From: Xenococcus sp. MO_188.B8
Lineage (GTDB): Bacteria > Cyanobacteriota > Cyanobacteriia > Cyanobacteriales > Xenococcaceae
Direction of reading: 5' to 3'
Assembly (NCBI GenBank): GCA_030065615.1
Contig: JASJDR010000011.1
Coordinates: 21,019-85,018, forward strand
Length of the DNA: 64,000 bases
How positions within the stretch are numbered: the stretch's first letter is position 1; every line of letters begins with the position of its first letter. Shown here piece by piece: positions 25,223-34,544 of this stretch. The notes under the pieces are model-generated. The model saw only the letters and a program-made list of their open reading frames with translations. It did no database searches and was not told the origin of the DNA. Position numbers and translations under genes: made by a program.

Positions 25223-26869
25223 TTATTGATCGCGACTAATCGTCCAAAAAGGAAAATTCTGACTGGGATTAATAATGACTCCGCTAATATTATTTTGCGC
25301 AAAAGCGTAATCTTTAGTCTGCCACAGTGGAATATAAGGGACATCTTCGGCTAAAGTTTTTTGTAATTGAGAAAAGATTTCTTTGCGAGTTTCGGATTCG
25401 TTTGTTTGGCGTTGTTGATTAATTAATTGATTAACACGATCGCTGTAGTAAAATGAACCTCTACTCTCTGATGCGCCCTCTTGACAACCGGTAGCCTCAG
25501 ATCCTTTACTGCAACTCAGGAAAGGTTGAATATAGTTATCTGGATCGAGAAAGTCGGGATACCAGTCTACTAAAGCAGCAGGATAAACTCCTTTGCTAAG
25601 ATTACCGAAAAAAGAAGCTGACTCGACACTACTGGGCACAAATTGCAATAAACCATCTAATTCTCTTTCTACAAAAGCTTTTAAGGTTTCGGCGACAATG
25701 CCTCTAGTAATCGATCCAGAAGGGTGCCAAATTTCAACAACTGCGGGATTAGTCGCAGAATATCCAGCCTGAGTTAATAATTCTTTAGCTTTGGCAACAT
25801 TGGCATCACCATAAACTGTTTGCAGCGCTGGTTGATAAACATCGAAAGCAGTTGGAACTAGACTATATAATGGTTCAGCTTGTCCTTGTAAGACTCTTTG
25901 GTTAATTAATCCTCGATCTATTATGGACGCGATCGCTTGTCTTACTTCTGGTTTATTTAATGGTTCTTGATTGAGATTTAAGACCAAGTAATTAACTACG
26001 GTACCCGAACCTTCGACCACTTGCCATTTATTTTTCGCTGCCCCATCTAATAAATTAGCAATCTGCTCGGGATCTAAAGATTGATAGGCAACGTCAATCG
26101 CCTGAGTACGGAAGCTATTGAATAAGTTTGCCGAATTTCCCGCATAAATTTGGAGGTCAATTCCCTCGTTGAGAGGTTTTTCTCCCCAGTAATCTTCGTT
26201 GACATCTAAACTAATAGAATCGCTGCTAAATTCTGCTAATTTATATTTTCCTGTTCCTACTAAACTATTGGGATTAAATTCCCCCGCACCAATTTGATAA
26301 GCTTGGGGAGATACAGCACAAGCACCAGGAAAAGCTAGCAAAGCGGGAAAGGCAGCAAAAGGTTGTTTCAGGACAACCTTGAGTTCATATTCTCCCGTCG
26401 CTTCTATCTTATCTACCACATCCGCGAGCAAGAAAGCCGGTTTTCCCCCATTACTGATAAAACGTTTCAGAGAAAAAGCCATTGCTTCAGCATTAAAGGG
26501 AGTGCCATCTTGAAAAGTAACATCTGGACGCAAAGGGATCATGTAAGTTTTGCCATCTCCACTAATCATCGGCATGGCGGTGGCCAGTAACGGTTCAATT
26601 TCTGTGGTACCTAATTTGTAAGTATAAAGACTTTCCCCAACGTTATAAATAATATTCAATCCTGCCAGTTCATAGCTATCTGCAGGATCGAGGGTACGAG
26701 GTTTGAGAGTTGTACCAATGGCAATGCGATTATTGTCTATGGCAGTAGGAGAGTTCGGTGACTGAGTTTGATTGCTATTACAACCGATTGTCAAGGTAAA
26801 GCAAAGGAAAAATATGCTGAGATATTTGCTAATTTTTTGCAAGATTCGGGACAGTCTGTTATCTATCAT
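25223..26869 (-). CDS. Peptide/nickel-type ABC transporter substrate-binding lipoprotein (SBP family 5)
   Basis: 548-aa periplasmic binding lipoprotein of the oligopeptide/dipeptide/nickel class. It has a signal peptide with lipobox LTIGC (Cys about 30), a KPRTLDPADSYELAGLNIIYNV N-terminal lobe, and LRPDVTFQDGTPFNAEAMAFSL, the family hallmark. Length is normal. No permease or ATPase genes adjoin it, so it either serves a distant transporter or is a solo binding protein. Upstream on the other side lies a decayed gene. The ligand cannot be predicted. Confidence 0.9.
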   Translation of the reverse strand: MIDNRLSRILQKISKYLSIFFLCFTLTIGCNSNQTQSPNSPTAIDNNRIAIGTTLKPRTLDPADSYELAGLNIIYNVGESLYTYKLGTTEIEPLLATAMPMISGDGKTYMIPLRPDVTFQDGTPFNAEAMAFSLKRFISNGGKPAFLLADVVDKIEATGEYELKVVLKQPFAAFPALLAFPGACAVSPQAYQIGAGEFNPNSLVGTGKYKLAEFSSDSISLDVNEDYWGEKPLNEGIDLQIYAGNSANLFNSFRTQAIDVAYQSLDPEQIANLLDGAAKNKWQVVEGSGTVVNYLVLNLNQEPLNKPEVRQAIASIIDRGLINQRVLQGQAEPLYSLVPTAFDVYQPALQTVYGDANVAKAKELLTQAGYSATNPAVVEIWHPSGSITRGIVAETLKAFVERELDGLLQFVPSSVESASFFGNLSKGVYPAALVDWYPDFLDPDNYIQPFLSCSKGSEATGCQEGASESRGSFYYSDRVNQLINQQRQTNESETRKEIFSQLQKTLAEDVPYIPLWQTKDYAFAQNNISGVIINPSQNFPFWTISRDQ

Positions 26870-27011
26870 GTTTTGAGTTCTTCTATAGCATTTCTTATTT
26901 TGATCAATGATGAGGGAATTGACCAGGACTTTTCACAATAAGAAACGAGGAATAAGGAGCAAGGAACGAAAAGGTTATAAAGATTAAAGTGATAAGTAAA
27001 AACCGATAAAT

Positions 27012-27267
27012 GTTAAATGTTTAAGGCGAATCTTAACAATTGCGATCGCGATTGTTATAATTAGTTTGGTTACTCTAACATCTCCTCATACCCCGCAACC
27101 AAGTAATCCGATCAAAGCTGTATGGATAACTCATCTGGGTACTTCTTTATTTAGTTATACAACCGCGATCGATAATAATCGATAATATTTTTCATCAATT
27201 ATCTAATTTGAATTTTAATCGGGTTCATATTGATGTTTATTTTGCTTTACTAGCAATCGCGATATAG
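27012..27267 (+). pseudogene. Decayed GH10-like (DUF187-type) lipoprotein/hydrolase relic
   Basis: A frame without a proper start reads LRRILTIAIAIVIISLVTLT, a signal-peptide-like stretch, then PIKAVWITHLGTSLFSY, the usual N-terminus of glycoside-hydrolase-like family 10 proteins of cyanobacteria. After a stop, another frame continues with HQLSNLNFNRVHIDVYF, the next conserved block. At least one frameshift and loss of about 300 residues are implied. Assignment rests on two short blocks. Confidence 0.45.
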
Positions 27268-27349
27268 TAAAATTAGCTCCTATTCAATTTCAGGCTAATA
27301 GATTCTTAAGACGGAACAAGTAGTATGTAGAAATTTTAATAATAGAAAG

Positions 27350-27931
27350 ATGAATACTTACACATTTAATCTCAAACTTTCAACAGAACCGATTACAGAC
27401 GAATATTTTCATCAATTATGCTGTCTAAATCCAGAATTAAAACTAGAGACTAATAGTCAAGGGGAATTAATTATTATGTCGCCCACAGGTGGCGAAACGG
27501 GAAGACGTAATCTAGATTTAGAAGGACAATTTTGGTACTGGAATAAGCAATATAAGTTAGGAGTTGTCTTTGATTCTTCTACTGGGTTTACTCTTCCTAG
27601 CGGGGCAAAAAGATCTCCTGACGTGAGTTGGATTACTTTAGATAGATGGAATAGTCTTACTTCAGAAGAAAAAAAAGGTTTTGCACCCATAGCTCCTGAT
27701 TTTGTTTTGGAATTAATGTCTCCTAATGATGATTTGCTAACTGTACAAAAGAAGATGAAAGAATATATGAGTAATGGAGTACGTTTAGGTTGGTTAATTA
27801 ATCCTGAAGACAAGCAAGTAGAGGTTTACTCTCTGGGAAAAGCCAAAGAACTTTTAGAACATCCTAATACTATTGCGAATAATGATGTTTTACCTGGATT
27901 AGTTCTTGAGTTAGATACTATTTGGGAATGA
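27350..27931 (+). CDS. Uma2-family endonuclease (DUF820)
   Basis: 193-aa PD-(D/E)XK-fold protein of the Uma2 family, greatly expanded in cyanobacteria. Core features: LIIMSPTGGETGRRN (first conserved Glu region), FDSSTGFTLPSGAKRSPDVSWI with the acidic metal-binding Asp, and FVLELMSPNDDLLTVQKKMKEY with the E-x-M-S and Lys positions. All core residues appear intact, so it may be active. Biological role of the family is unsettled. A truncated paralog lies tail to tail at 27990-28268. Confidence 0.9.
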   Translation: MNTYTFNLKLSTEPITDEYFHQLCCLNPELKLETNSQGELIIMSPTGGETGRRNLDLEGQFWYWNKQYKLGVVFDSSTGFTLPSGAKRSPDVSWITLDRWNSLTSEEKKGFAPIAPDFVLELMSPNDDLLTVQKKMKEYMSNGVRLGWLINPEDKQVEVYSLGKAKELLEHPNTIANNDVLPGLVLELDTIWE

Positions 27932-27989
27932 ATAATACCTATAAAGTAATAAACTTTTTTTGCTGTTGAAGGGTTAAACTTTCCCATGT

Positions 27990-28268
27990 TTATTTTTTTA
28001 TCCAAGCTGCATCAGGCGATCGCGTTGCCCCATTAGGTAATTTAAAACCAGTGGAAGAATCAAAAACTTCTCCTAATTTATATTGTTGATTCCACAACCA
28101 TAATTGTGCATTGATACTGGAATTTCTCTTACCTGTTTCTCCTCCTGTAACTAATTCTCCCGTAGCAATGTGCTCTAATCTTAAATCGCGATTCGTACTG
28201 CAAATTAAAGCGAATTGTTCGTCAGTTAATTTAATCACTGATGGAAGATTTAAGGTAATGGCTGTCAT
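27990..28268 (-). pseudogene. Truncated Uma2-family paralog
   Basis: About 92 residues of a Uma2 protein. It matches the gene at 27350 through LWLWNQQYKLGEVFDSSTGF and LPNGATRSPDAAWI, then ends with IKK and a stop, lacking the second half with the EXM-SP and Lys positions. It also misses six residues before TGGETG (the IIMSPT block). The ATG at 28268 gives the usual MTAITLNLPSV start. Probably inactive. Confidence 0.75.
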
Positions 28269-28322
28269 GTTAAATCTCTTAGAAAGCTTTTGCTTGAGAT
28301 GGGTTTTTACTTTTATCCTCAT

Positions 28323-28693
28323 CTTTTTTGAGTTTAGAGTAAAGTGCGATCGCAGAAAAATAAATCACATAAAAAACCTTATACTAAAACCATTAAAAGA
28401 AAAGTCTACTTCGTTAGCACGTAATATAATGCTAGCAAGCAGGATTATCAGAATGAGGCTACAAGTAATCCAAATAAACGAGGTTCGATTGTCTTGAAGC
28501 ATATGTACTCCTGTGTTAGACTAAGCTTTGGTATTCAATTGAATACGAAACTCCTAAAATGTAAAGCTCTACTCTAATAAATTCTGTATACATAGATACA
28601 TTACTGGATATATTTCTTGAGATTAAGCCGATATGAAGTAAAAACAAACACATTTTATATGCATATGTGTATCAAAGATAGTGGGATTTAATT
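28323..28693. other. Gap upstream of the AAA pair
   Basis: 371 bp, divergent from the truncated Uma2 gene. It contains a palindromic ATATGCATAT core near 28660 within CACATTTTATATGCATATGTG, which could be an operator for the following genes; this is only a guess from symmetry. No coding frame supported. Confidence 0.35.
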
Positions 28694-29989
28694 ATGAACC
28701 AAGAAAAGTTTGATGCAATTTATGGAAAACTCAAGAAATCTGGACGGAGAGAAGAAGTTTTAAGGGCATTTTTAAATGGCTATTCAGATGAAGAAATTGC
28801 TAATTCTTTGGGTATTCAACAAGGAACGGTAAGAAAACAGATCTCAAATCTCTGTGACGATTTTGAAATCAAAGAATCTTCAGGTTCTCCCAAACGAACG
28901 AATTTAATGGCTCTGTTTATTCAATATATGCCTGAATTAATACCAGGGTTGAGTAATATAAATCCCGCTTCTGATTTTTATATAGAACGCCCTGAGCTTG
29001 AAAATAAATGTTGTGAAATAATTCGGGAACCTGGTTCTTTACTTCGAATCAAAGCCTCTAAACAAATGGGGAAAACTATTCTGCTCAATAAAGTTCTTGG
29101 GCAATTTGAAAAGGAAGGTTATCGAACTCTGAACTTAGACTTTGGGCTATTAACAGATAGTACTGTTCGTAGTGATTACAGTAAATTCCTAAAGTCTTTT
29201 TGTCTCGGTGTTGGTCGGGAGCTAGGATTAGAAAATAAGTTGACTTGGGAAGATCTATTATCTCCCCAGTGGAATAGCACCAATTATTTCCAAGATCTGT
29301 TAACAGGAGTTACCAATCCTTTAGTATTAGCCTTAGACAAAGTTGATCTAATTTTTGAACAGGAAGAACCTAAAATTGCCCATAACTTTTGTGAACTGCT
29401 TCGAGGTTGGCATGAGAATGCAAGACGCGGTGATCATGTTGGTCAAATTTGGCAAAAACTCCGATTAGTTGTAGTACATTCCACAGATGTTTATAGTTAT
29501 AGTTCTCTAGATATCAATTTTTCGCCTCTTGCTAATGTAGGCGCAAAAGTTGAGTTACCAGAACTCACTCCCAAGCAAGTACAAAAATTAGCACAGCGTT
29601 ATGGATTGATTTGGGAAGATACTCAAATTAAAGAACTAATGGATCTCTTAGGAGGGAATCCCTATCTAGTGCAAAATGCTCTTCGTTATATAAGTAATCA
29701 TAATGTTAAACTCTCCAGGTTTTTAGAAACAGCCCACACAGAAGCTGGAATATACAGTGATCACCTACGGGAACATCTAGTAAATCTTAGACAAGATCAA
29801 GAACTAGAACAAGCTTTCTGTAAAGTTATTAAATCAACACAGCCAGTACTTCTAGAGCCAGAAAAGGCTTTTAAATTGTACAGTATGGGTTTAGTGCAAC
29901 TCAAAGGGAATAAAGTGATACTTCGGTGTAATTTATACCGTAAGTATTTCAAGAGCGCTGAATTTAAGAATTTACAGAAATTTATTTGA
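28694..29989 (+). CDS. AAA-like (AAA_35, STAND-type) ATPase with N-terminal HTH
   Basis: 431 aa. Residues about 20-60 form a LuxR/sigma-type helix-turn-helix (AFLNGYSDEEIANSLGIQQGTVRKQI). From about 90 comes an AAA-like domain as in PF14516: a YIERPELENKCCEII lead-in, a modified Walker A ASKQMGKTIL, Walker B-like LVLALDKVDLIFE, and the C-terminal LPELTPKQVQKLAQRYG and GGNPYLVQNALRYI blocks. Walker A has Ala for the first Gly and the Walker B acidic second residue is Lys, so hydrolysis may be weak. The next gene, 10 bp later, encodes a second AAA_35 protein with a periplasmic sensor. The pair looks like one operon. Predicted role: signal transduction or conflict-type regulation (inference). 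Confidence 0.82.
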   Translation: MNQEKFDAIYGKLKKSGRREEVLRAFLNGYSDEEIANSLGIQQGTVRKQISNLCDDFEIKESSGSPKRTNLMALFIQYMPELIPGLSNINPASDFYIERPELENKCCEIIREPGSLLRIKASKQMGKTILLNKVLGQFEKEGYRTLNLDFGLLTDSTVRSDYSKFLKSFCLGVGRELGLENKLTWEDLLSPQWNSTNYFQDLLTGVTNPLVLALDKVDLIFEQEEPKIAHNFCELLRGWHENARRGDHVGQIWQKLRLVVVHSTDVYSYSSLDINFSPLANVGAKVELPELTPKQVQKLAQRYGLIWEDTQIKELMDLLGGNPYLVQNALRYISNHNVKLSRFLETAHTEAGIYSDHLREHLVNLRQDQELEQAFCKVIKSTQPVLLEPEKAFKLYSMGLVQLKGNKVILRCNLYRKYFKSAEFKNLQKFI

Positions 29990-29999
29990 GGAACAACTG

Positions 30000-32726
30000 A
30001 TGAATACAACAGAAAACTCAGATTTTAACTTTGTTGTGGGAGGTTCTCTTTCATCTGATGCTATGTGTTATGTAGAAAGACAGGCAGACCAAGATTTTTA
30101 TCAAGGCTTAAAAGAAGGAGAGTTTTGTTATGTTTTCAACTCTCGACAAACAGGTAAGTCCAGTTTAAGAAATAGGACAGAGCGAAGACTAAAGGCGGAA
30201 GGCTATGCTTGTGCTGCTATTGATTTGACGACAATTGGAACTACACTTTCCCTAGAGCAATGGTATGCAACTATTATCATGAGTATTGCTACAAGCTTTG
30301 AGCTAGAGTTTCAATTCACCCCTTGGTGGCGTGAGCGAGAATTACTCTCACCAGTCAATAAGTTGAGTCAGTTTATCGAAAAGGTATTACTCGCACAAGT
30401 TGAACAAAACATTGTTATTTTTATTGATGAAATTGATGGTGTTCTGAGCTTGGATTTCCCAACAGATGATTTTTTTGCTTTCATTCGCTCCTGCTATAAT
30501 CGCCGTGCTGAGCAACCAGAGTTCAATCGTCTAACCTTTGCTTTGTTGGGTGTAGCAGTGCCATCTGATTTAATTCAAGATGTAAAACAGACTCCATTTA
30601 ATATTGGTCGAGCAATTGAACTGAATGGATTTCAAATAGAGGAAGCTCAGATATTAACCCGAGGATTAGAAAACAATGCTGAAAATCCAGAGACTGTGCT
30701 TCAGCAAATTTTATATTGGACTGGTGGTCAACCTTTTCTGACGCAAAAGCTTTGTGACTTGGTACTTACCCATTTCTCTCCTTCCTCTCCTATTGCTTTT
30801 GGTACTGAGAAAAAGCAGATTGAGAATTTAGTGCGCTCACAGATAATTGAGAATTGGGAAGCCAAGGATAACCCTCAGCATCTCAAGACGGTTCATGATC
30901 GACTACTTCATAATCATAATGAACCACGTATTTTTCGTTTATTAGGACTATATCGAAAAATTTTACTACAGGGAGAAATTGAGGCAAATGATCGTGATGA
31001 GCAAACAGAATTACGATTGTCTGGATTGGTTGTTCTAAAAGATAGAAAAAAGTTAATTGTTTACAACCCTATATATCAGAAGATTTTCAATCAAGAGTTT
31101 ATTGATAGTGAGCTAAACAAACTAAGTCCTCAGAATTATGCTAAATCCTTAGCCGTTTGGTTGGAATCTAATCGCCAGAACAAATATTTATTGCAAGGAA
31201 CAGGACTTCAAGAAGCCCAAGAATGGGCCAAAAGTAAAAGCTTAAGTTATGAGGATTATCATTTCCTAAATGCTAGTCAAGAACGACGAGCTAATAAGTT
31301 TAGTAAGTTCGCTCGTTATGCTGCTGGAGGTTTAATTACTCTTGGAGTTTTAAGCTTAGCAGGAGGAATATTTTTTAGGAATAGAGGAATATGTCCGCCA
31401 GATCAGATAACAGCAGAAGAGACTTTTTTACCTTCCTGTATAATTGCCTTTAGTAGTGGAGAAAATAGATTATTTCGTGAAGGACTCAGAAACCTTGACC
31501 TCGATTCAGGAATTGAGGCATTTAAATCGGAAGATTACGAAAAAGCAATTATTGACTTGAGTAGAGCTGTTAATAATTCTCCCATTGATCCTGAGCCACA
31601 GATCTACCTTAATAATTCAAAAGCTCGTCTTCAAGCTTTTCTTACTAAATCCACAACTTTCCAAATAGCAGTAGTTGTACCAGCAAACAATAGTACCGAG
31701 ACTGCAAAAGATATATTAAGAGGGATAGCACAGGCACAAACTGAATTTAATAAAGACCAAAAAAAGAAATCTCAACCCTTACTAGAGATTGTGATTGCCA
31801 ATGATGAGGATGAACCTAAAAATGCCAAGAAAATTGCTAAGAAAATAGTTAAACACAAAAGAATAATTGCTGTTATTGGTCATGATTCTTCTGAAACGAC
31901 TCAAGCAGCTTTACAAGAGTATAAAAAAGCTGGCTTAGCTGTGATTACCCCCACTGCTTCAAGCACAGAATTAAGTGGTTACAATTTCTTCCGTATTCCA
32001 TCTTCAAACGAAATTTATGGAACTAAGTTAGCAAAATATGCCAAGGAAAAAATGAATTTAGAAAAAGTGGCGTTTTTCTATAAGAGTGAAAGTACTTACA
32101 GCGAGACTTTCAAAGACGCTTTTGAAGCAGAATTTGGTAGGGAAATAGTAGCTATTGATTTAACAGATTCTAAAGACTGGAAGAAAGAAATTGAACTTCT
32201 TGTCAGTGAGGAGAAGGTTCAAGCTGCGGTGTTGTTACCAAGTACAACTACAGCTTCTAGAGCGATAGCAATCGCTCTAGCAAACGCTGAACTTCCTGAA
32301 GAACAAAGGTTAAAACTTTTTAGCGCTGGTATTATTTATGGTGATGATATTTTAAGACAGGTTAGAGATGCTTTTGAAGGTTTAGTATTAGTTGTCCCTT
32401 GGCAGGATGAAACTGATTACACCGACAAAGCACAAGAAAGATGGAAAAAAAACGTAGGATGGCGAATGGCGATGAGCTTTGATGCTATCCAAGTCGTTAT
32501 ACAATCTCTATCTGAGGGAGCTACACGTCAAACTGTGTTAAAAAAATTAAACGATTTTAAGACTCTTTCAGCAGATCAAACTTCAGGAGAGGAACTCTGT
32601 TTTGATAGCAAAGGTGATTCTAATCGTTTTGCTCGTATACGTGAGGTTATTAATGGCAATCTTCAAGAGATAAAAGGAGAAAAAGATCCAGAAGCCAAAC
32701 CCTGTCCTCTAAACAAATCTCAATAA
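30000..32726 (+). CDS. AAA-like (AAA_35) ATPase fused through a membrane helix to a periplasmic binding domain
   Basis: 908-aa receptor-like fusion. Residues 1 to about 390: AAA_35 domain with VERQADQDFYQGLKEGEF, Walker A NSRQTGKSSL, Walker B IVIFIDEIDGVLSL and the GGQPFLTQKLCDLV block, all intact. One membrane segment at about 438-458. About 495-545: a helical, TPR-like segment (AFKSEDYEKAIIDLSRAV). About 552-890: a Leu/Ile/Val-type (Peripla_BP_6) binding domain with QIAVVVPANN, AVIGHDSSETTQAALQEYKKAGLAVI and SFDAIQVV. Topology predicts a cytoplasmic NTPase and a periplasmic ligand sensor. GAGGAA precedes the ATG 10 bp after the HTH-AAA gene. Fits a STAND-style switch triggered by an extracytoplasmic ligand; ligand and effector are unknown. 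Confidence 0.85.
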   Translation: MNTTENSDFNFVVGGSLSSDAMCYVERQADQDFYQGLKEGEFCYVFNSRQTGKSSLRNRTERRLKAEGYACAAIDLTTIGTTLSLEQWYATIIMSIATSFELEFQFTPWWRERELLSPVNKLSQFIEKVLLAQVEQNIVIFIDEIDGVLSLDFPTDDFFAFIRSCYNRRAEQPEFNRLTFALLGVAVPSDLIQDVKQTPFNIGRAIELNGFQIEEAQILTRGLENNAENPETVLQQILYWTGGQPFLTQKLCDLVLTHFSPSSPIAFGTEKKQIENLVRSQIIENWEAKDNPQHLKTVHDRLLHNHNEPRIFRLLGLYRKILLQGEIEANDRDEQTELRLSGLVVLKDRKKLIVYNPIYQKIFNQEFIDSELNKLSPQNYAKSLAVWLESNRQNKYLLQGTGLQEAQEWAKSKSLSYEDYHFLNASQERRANKFSKFARYAAGGLITLGVLSLAGGIFFRNRGICPPDQITAEETFLPSCIIAFSSGENRLFREGLRNLDLDSGIEAFKSEDYEKAIIDLSRAVNNSPIDPEPQIYLNNSKARLQAFLTKSTTFQIAVVVPANNSTETAKDILRGIAQAQTEFNKDQKKKSQPLLEIVIANDEDEPKNAKKIAKKIVKHKRIIAVIGHDSSETTQAALQEYKKAGLAVITPTASSTELSGYNFFRIPSSNEIYGTKLAKYAKEKMNLEKVAFFYKSESTYSETFKDAFEAEFGREIVAIDLTDSKDWKKEIELLVSEEKVQAAVLLPSTTTASRAIAIALANAELPEEQRLKLFSAGIIYGDDILRQVRDAFEGLVLVVPWQDETDYTDKAQERWKKNVGWRMAMSFDAIQVVIQSLSEGATRQTVLKKLNDFKTLSADQTSGEELCFDSKGDSNRFARIREVINGNLQEIKGEKDPEAKPCPLNKSQ

Positions 32727-32743
32727 AAGAATTTTAGAGCATT

Positions 32744-33109
32744 CTAATTATCTAACTCCGCGAGAGCAGTTTTAACACAAGCACAAACAGCTTTCCAATC
32801 TCTTTCAGAAAGATGTCCAATCAAAACTAAATTTGGTTTAGCTTTTTGTTCGTACAAACCATATAAATTAGCATCAATAGCCTCGACGAGACAGTTTAAT
32901 CCTTCTAGAACATCTAGCGCATTTTGTACGGGCAGATTCCTTTTTTCAAACAAAGGTGGCAGATATTTTCTCGCGTCATGATAGCAAATCTCAGGAGTTA
33001 CAAATTGATTAGTCAAAGCGTATTTTTCGACAATTCCCCGTACTTTTTTCCCAAGAACAGCCCTAATTAAAATATTGGCGTCCAGAACAATAATTTTGTT
33101 GGTTTGCAT
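32744..33109 (-). CDS. PIN-domain toxin (VapC-like), possibly C-terminally shortened
   Basis: 121-aa PIN-domain protein: IIVLDANILIRAVLGKKV contains the first metal-binding Asp; the middle has PEICYHDARKYLPPLF with the conserved acidic/helix region. The protein ends at ALAELDN, before the usual DxDF metal-binding end of this subfamily (typically about 140 aa), so nuclease activity is doubtful. Pairs with the Phd-type antitoxin encoded 11 bp upstream on the same strand. Confidence 0.75.
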   Translation of the reverse strand: MQTNKIIVLDANILIRAVLGKKVRGIVEKYALTNQFVTPEICYHDARKYLPPLFEKRNLPVQNALDVLEGLNCLVEAIDANLYGLYEQKAKPNLVLIGHLSERDWKAVCACVKTALAELDN

Positions 33110-33120
33110 TAGATGCCTGA

Positions 33121-33372
33121 CTACTTCTGTTGGCGCAGTTGGCGAAACTCATGAACCAACTCATCTTCGCTAATTCCTTTTTCCTGTAGTAAGGCATCCA
33201 ATTTGGCTGCTGCCGATTTCAATGCCTCAAGTTCAGCTTTCTCTGGTTCTTGATGTGTAGGCAAGAAATATCCTATGGTCTGTCCATGACGCATAACAGC
33301 AATAGGAGAAGTCGCATTAAGATATTTAGCCAAGTTGTTTCTAAATTCGCGCACACCGATTTTTTGTAGCAT
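33121..33372 (-). CDS. Phd/YefM-type antitoxin
   Basis: 83 aa from the ATG at 33372: IGVREFRNNLAKYLNATSPIAVMRHGQTIGYFLP is the classic prevent-host-death DNA-binding domain; the charged C-terminal helix region would bind the PIN toxin. An ATG 33 bases further upstream is possible but would add a non-family leader. First gene of a two-gene TA operon. Likely autorepresses its promoter, as usual for the family; no operator identified. Confidence 0.85.
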   Translation of the reverse strand: MLQKIGVREFRNNLAKYLNATSPIAVMRHGQTIGYFLPTHQEPEKAELEALKSAAAKLDALLQEKGISEDELVHEFRQLRQQK

Positions 33373-33487
33373 TATTTTGATGTAATTGTGTACCGTTGTG
33401 TACATAATCTAGCATAAATTACCTAAATATTTCATTTGGTTTAGCTTTCAAGTTATAGATTATGATTAATTGAGTAAATTTTCCTTG

Positions 33488-34330
33488 ATGATCTCAATGA
33501 ATGATAGTAATTCTTCCGTAATAACTTACAACTCCATCCTAAAATCTCTACAAAAACTAATTGAAGTTGTGGCTCAATTAAGAGATCCTGAAGTTGGTTG
33601 TCCTTGGGATCTTGAACAAACTCCTCAAACCTTGGTTCCCTATATTATTGAAGAAGCTTACGAAGTGGTAGATGCGATCGCAACTGGCGAGCAAAACGCG
33701 ATCGCAGAAGAGTTGGGAGATTTATTATTACAAGTAGTTTTACAAGCACAAATTGCGGGAGAATCTGGCGATTTCACCTTAGAAGAAATTGCCGTTTCGA
33801 TTACTGAAAAATTAATTCGTCGTCACCCTCATGTCTTTGGCGATCTGGAAATAAATAGTAGTGAAGAAGTCAATCAAAATTGGGAAAAAATTAAAGCCGA
33901 GGAAAAAGGACAAAGTTTAGCAGAAGCTCAATTGCTTAGTAATAAATTACGACGTTATGCTCGTAGTTTACCTCCTTTGATGGCAGGGATGAAAATTTCT
34001 AAAAAAGCGGCTAAGGCTGGTTTTGAATGGGAAAATGCGGAAGGAGTTTGGGACAAGTTTCGAGAAGAGTTAACCGAGTTTCAAGAAGCATTAACGACAG
34101 AAGATAAAGAACATCAGCAAGCAGAATTAGGAGATTTATTATTTACTATTATTAATATTGCTCGATGGTATGATCTCGATCCTTTTGCTGGTTTGCAAGG
34201 AACTAATCGCCGTTTTATTCAAAGATTAGCAATTATGGAAAATTTTGCGGGAGAATCCTTAAATAATTACACTATTGATGAATTAGAAACTCTCTGGCAA
34301 AAAGCCAAAAAAGTTATTAACGAGCAATAA
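33488..34330 (+). CDS. mazG: Nucleoside triphosphate pyrophosphohydrolase MazG
   Basis: Two-domain MazG, about 280 aa. The first domain has GCPWDLEQTPQTLVPYIIEEAYE with the EExxE metal-binding helix and AEELGDLLLQVVLQAQ; the second has FREELTEFQEAL and AELGDLLFTIINIARW. Both helical catalytic sets (EExxE12-28ExxD) look intact. It hydrolyses NTPs/dNTPs to monophosphates, cleaning the nucleotide pool. The ATG at 33488 or 33497 is preferred over an upstream TTG. Divergent from the TA module. A MITE follows its stop by 6 bp. Confidence 0.92.
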   Translation: MISMNDSNSSVITYNSILKSLQKLIEVVAQLRDPEVGCPWDLEQTPQTLVPYIIEEAYEVVDAIATGEQNAIAEELGDLLLQVVLQAQIAGESGDFTLEEIAVSITEKLIRRHPHVFGDLEINSSEEVNQNWEKIKAEEKGQSLAEAQLLSNKLRRYARSLPPLMAGMKISKKAAKAGFEWENAEGVWDKFREELTEFQEALTTEDKEHQQAELGDLLFTIINIARWYDLDPFAGLQGTNRRFIQRLAIMENFAGESLNNYTIDELETLWQKAKKVINEQ

Positions 34331-34335
34331 ACATT

Positions 34336-34448
34336 AGACCTCTTGCATAATTCATTGAAAGCATTTCTATAAATCTCTAATCACAATGTATATAGTAATT
34401 ATTAAAACTCGCTAAAACAACCAAAATTCCTATTTTGGTAAGAGGTCT
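34336..34448. mobile_element. MITE-like element, copy 2
   Basis: 113 bp with inverted ends AGACCTCTT / AAGAGGTCT. It is collinear with the copy at 24401-24522 (shared CTTGCATAATT, GCATTTCTAT, CTCTAATCACAAT, ATTAAAA). It separates mazG and pheA. It may have been mobilised by an absent transposase. Confidence 0.72.
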
Positions 34449-34544
34449 CTTGAACATTTACGCTTAGGAAGGGTAAAGCTTTGCAAGCGTAAGTAAGCGT
34501 AAATTTATGTTGAACAGCTACTTATCCAAGGATTAAATATTTGA

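Noticed and set aside
28111..28497. 128-codon plus-strand frame over the truncated Uma2 gene
   Set aside because: Largely antisense to the Uma2 fragment with no family match.
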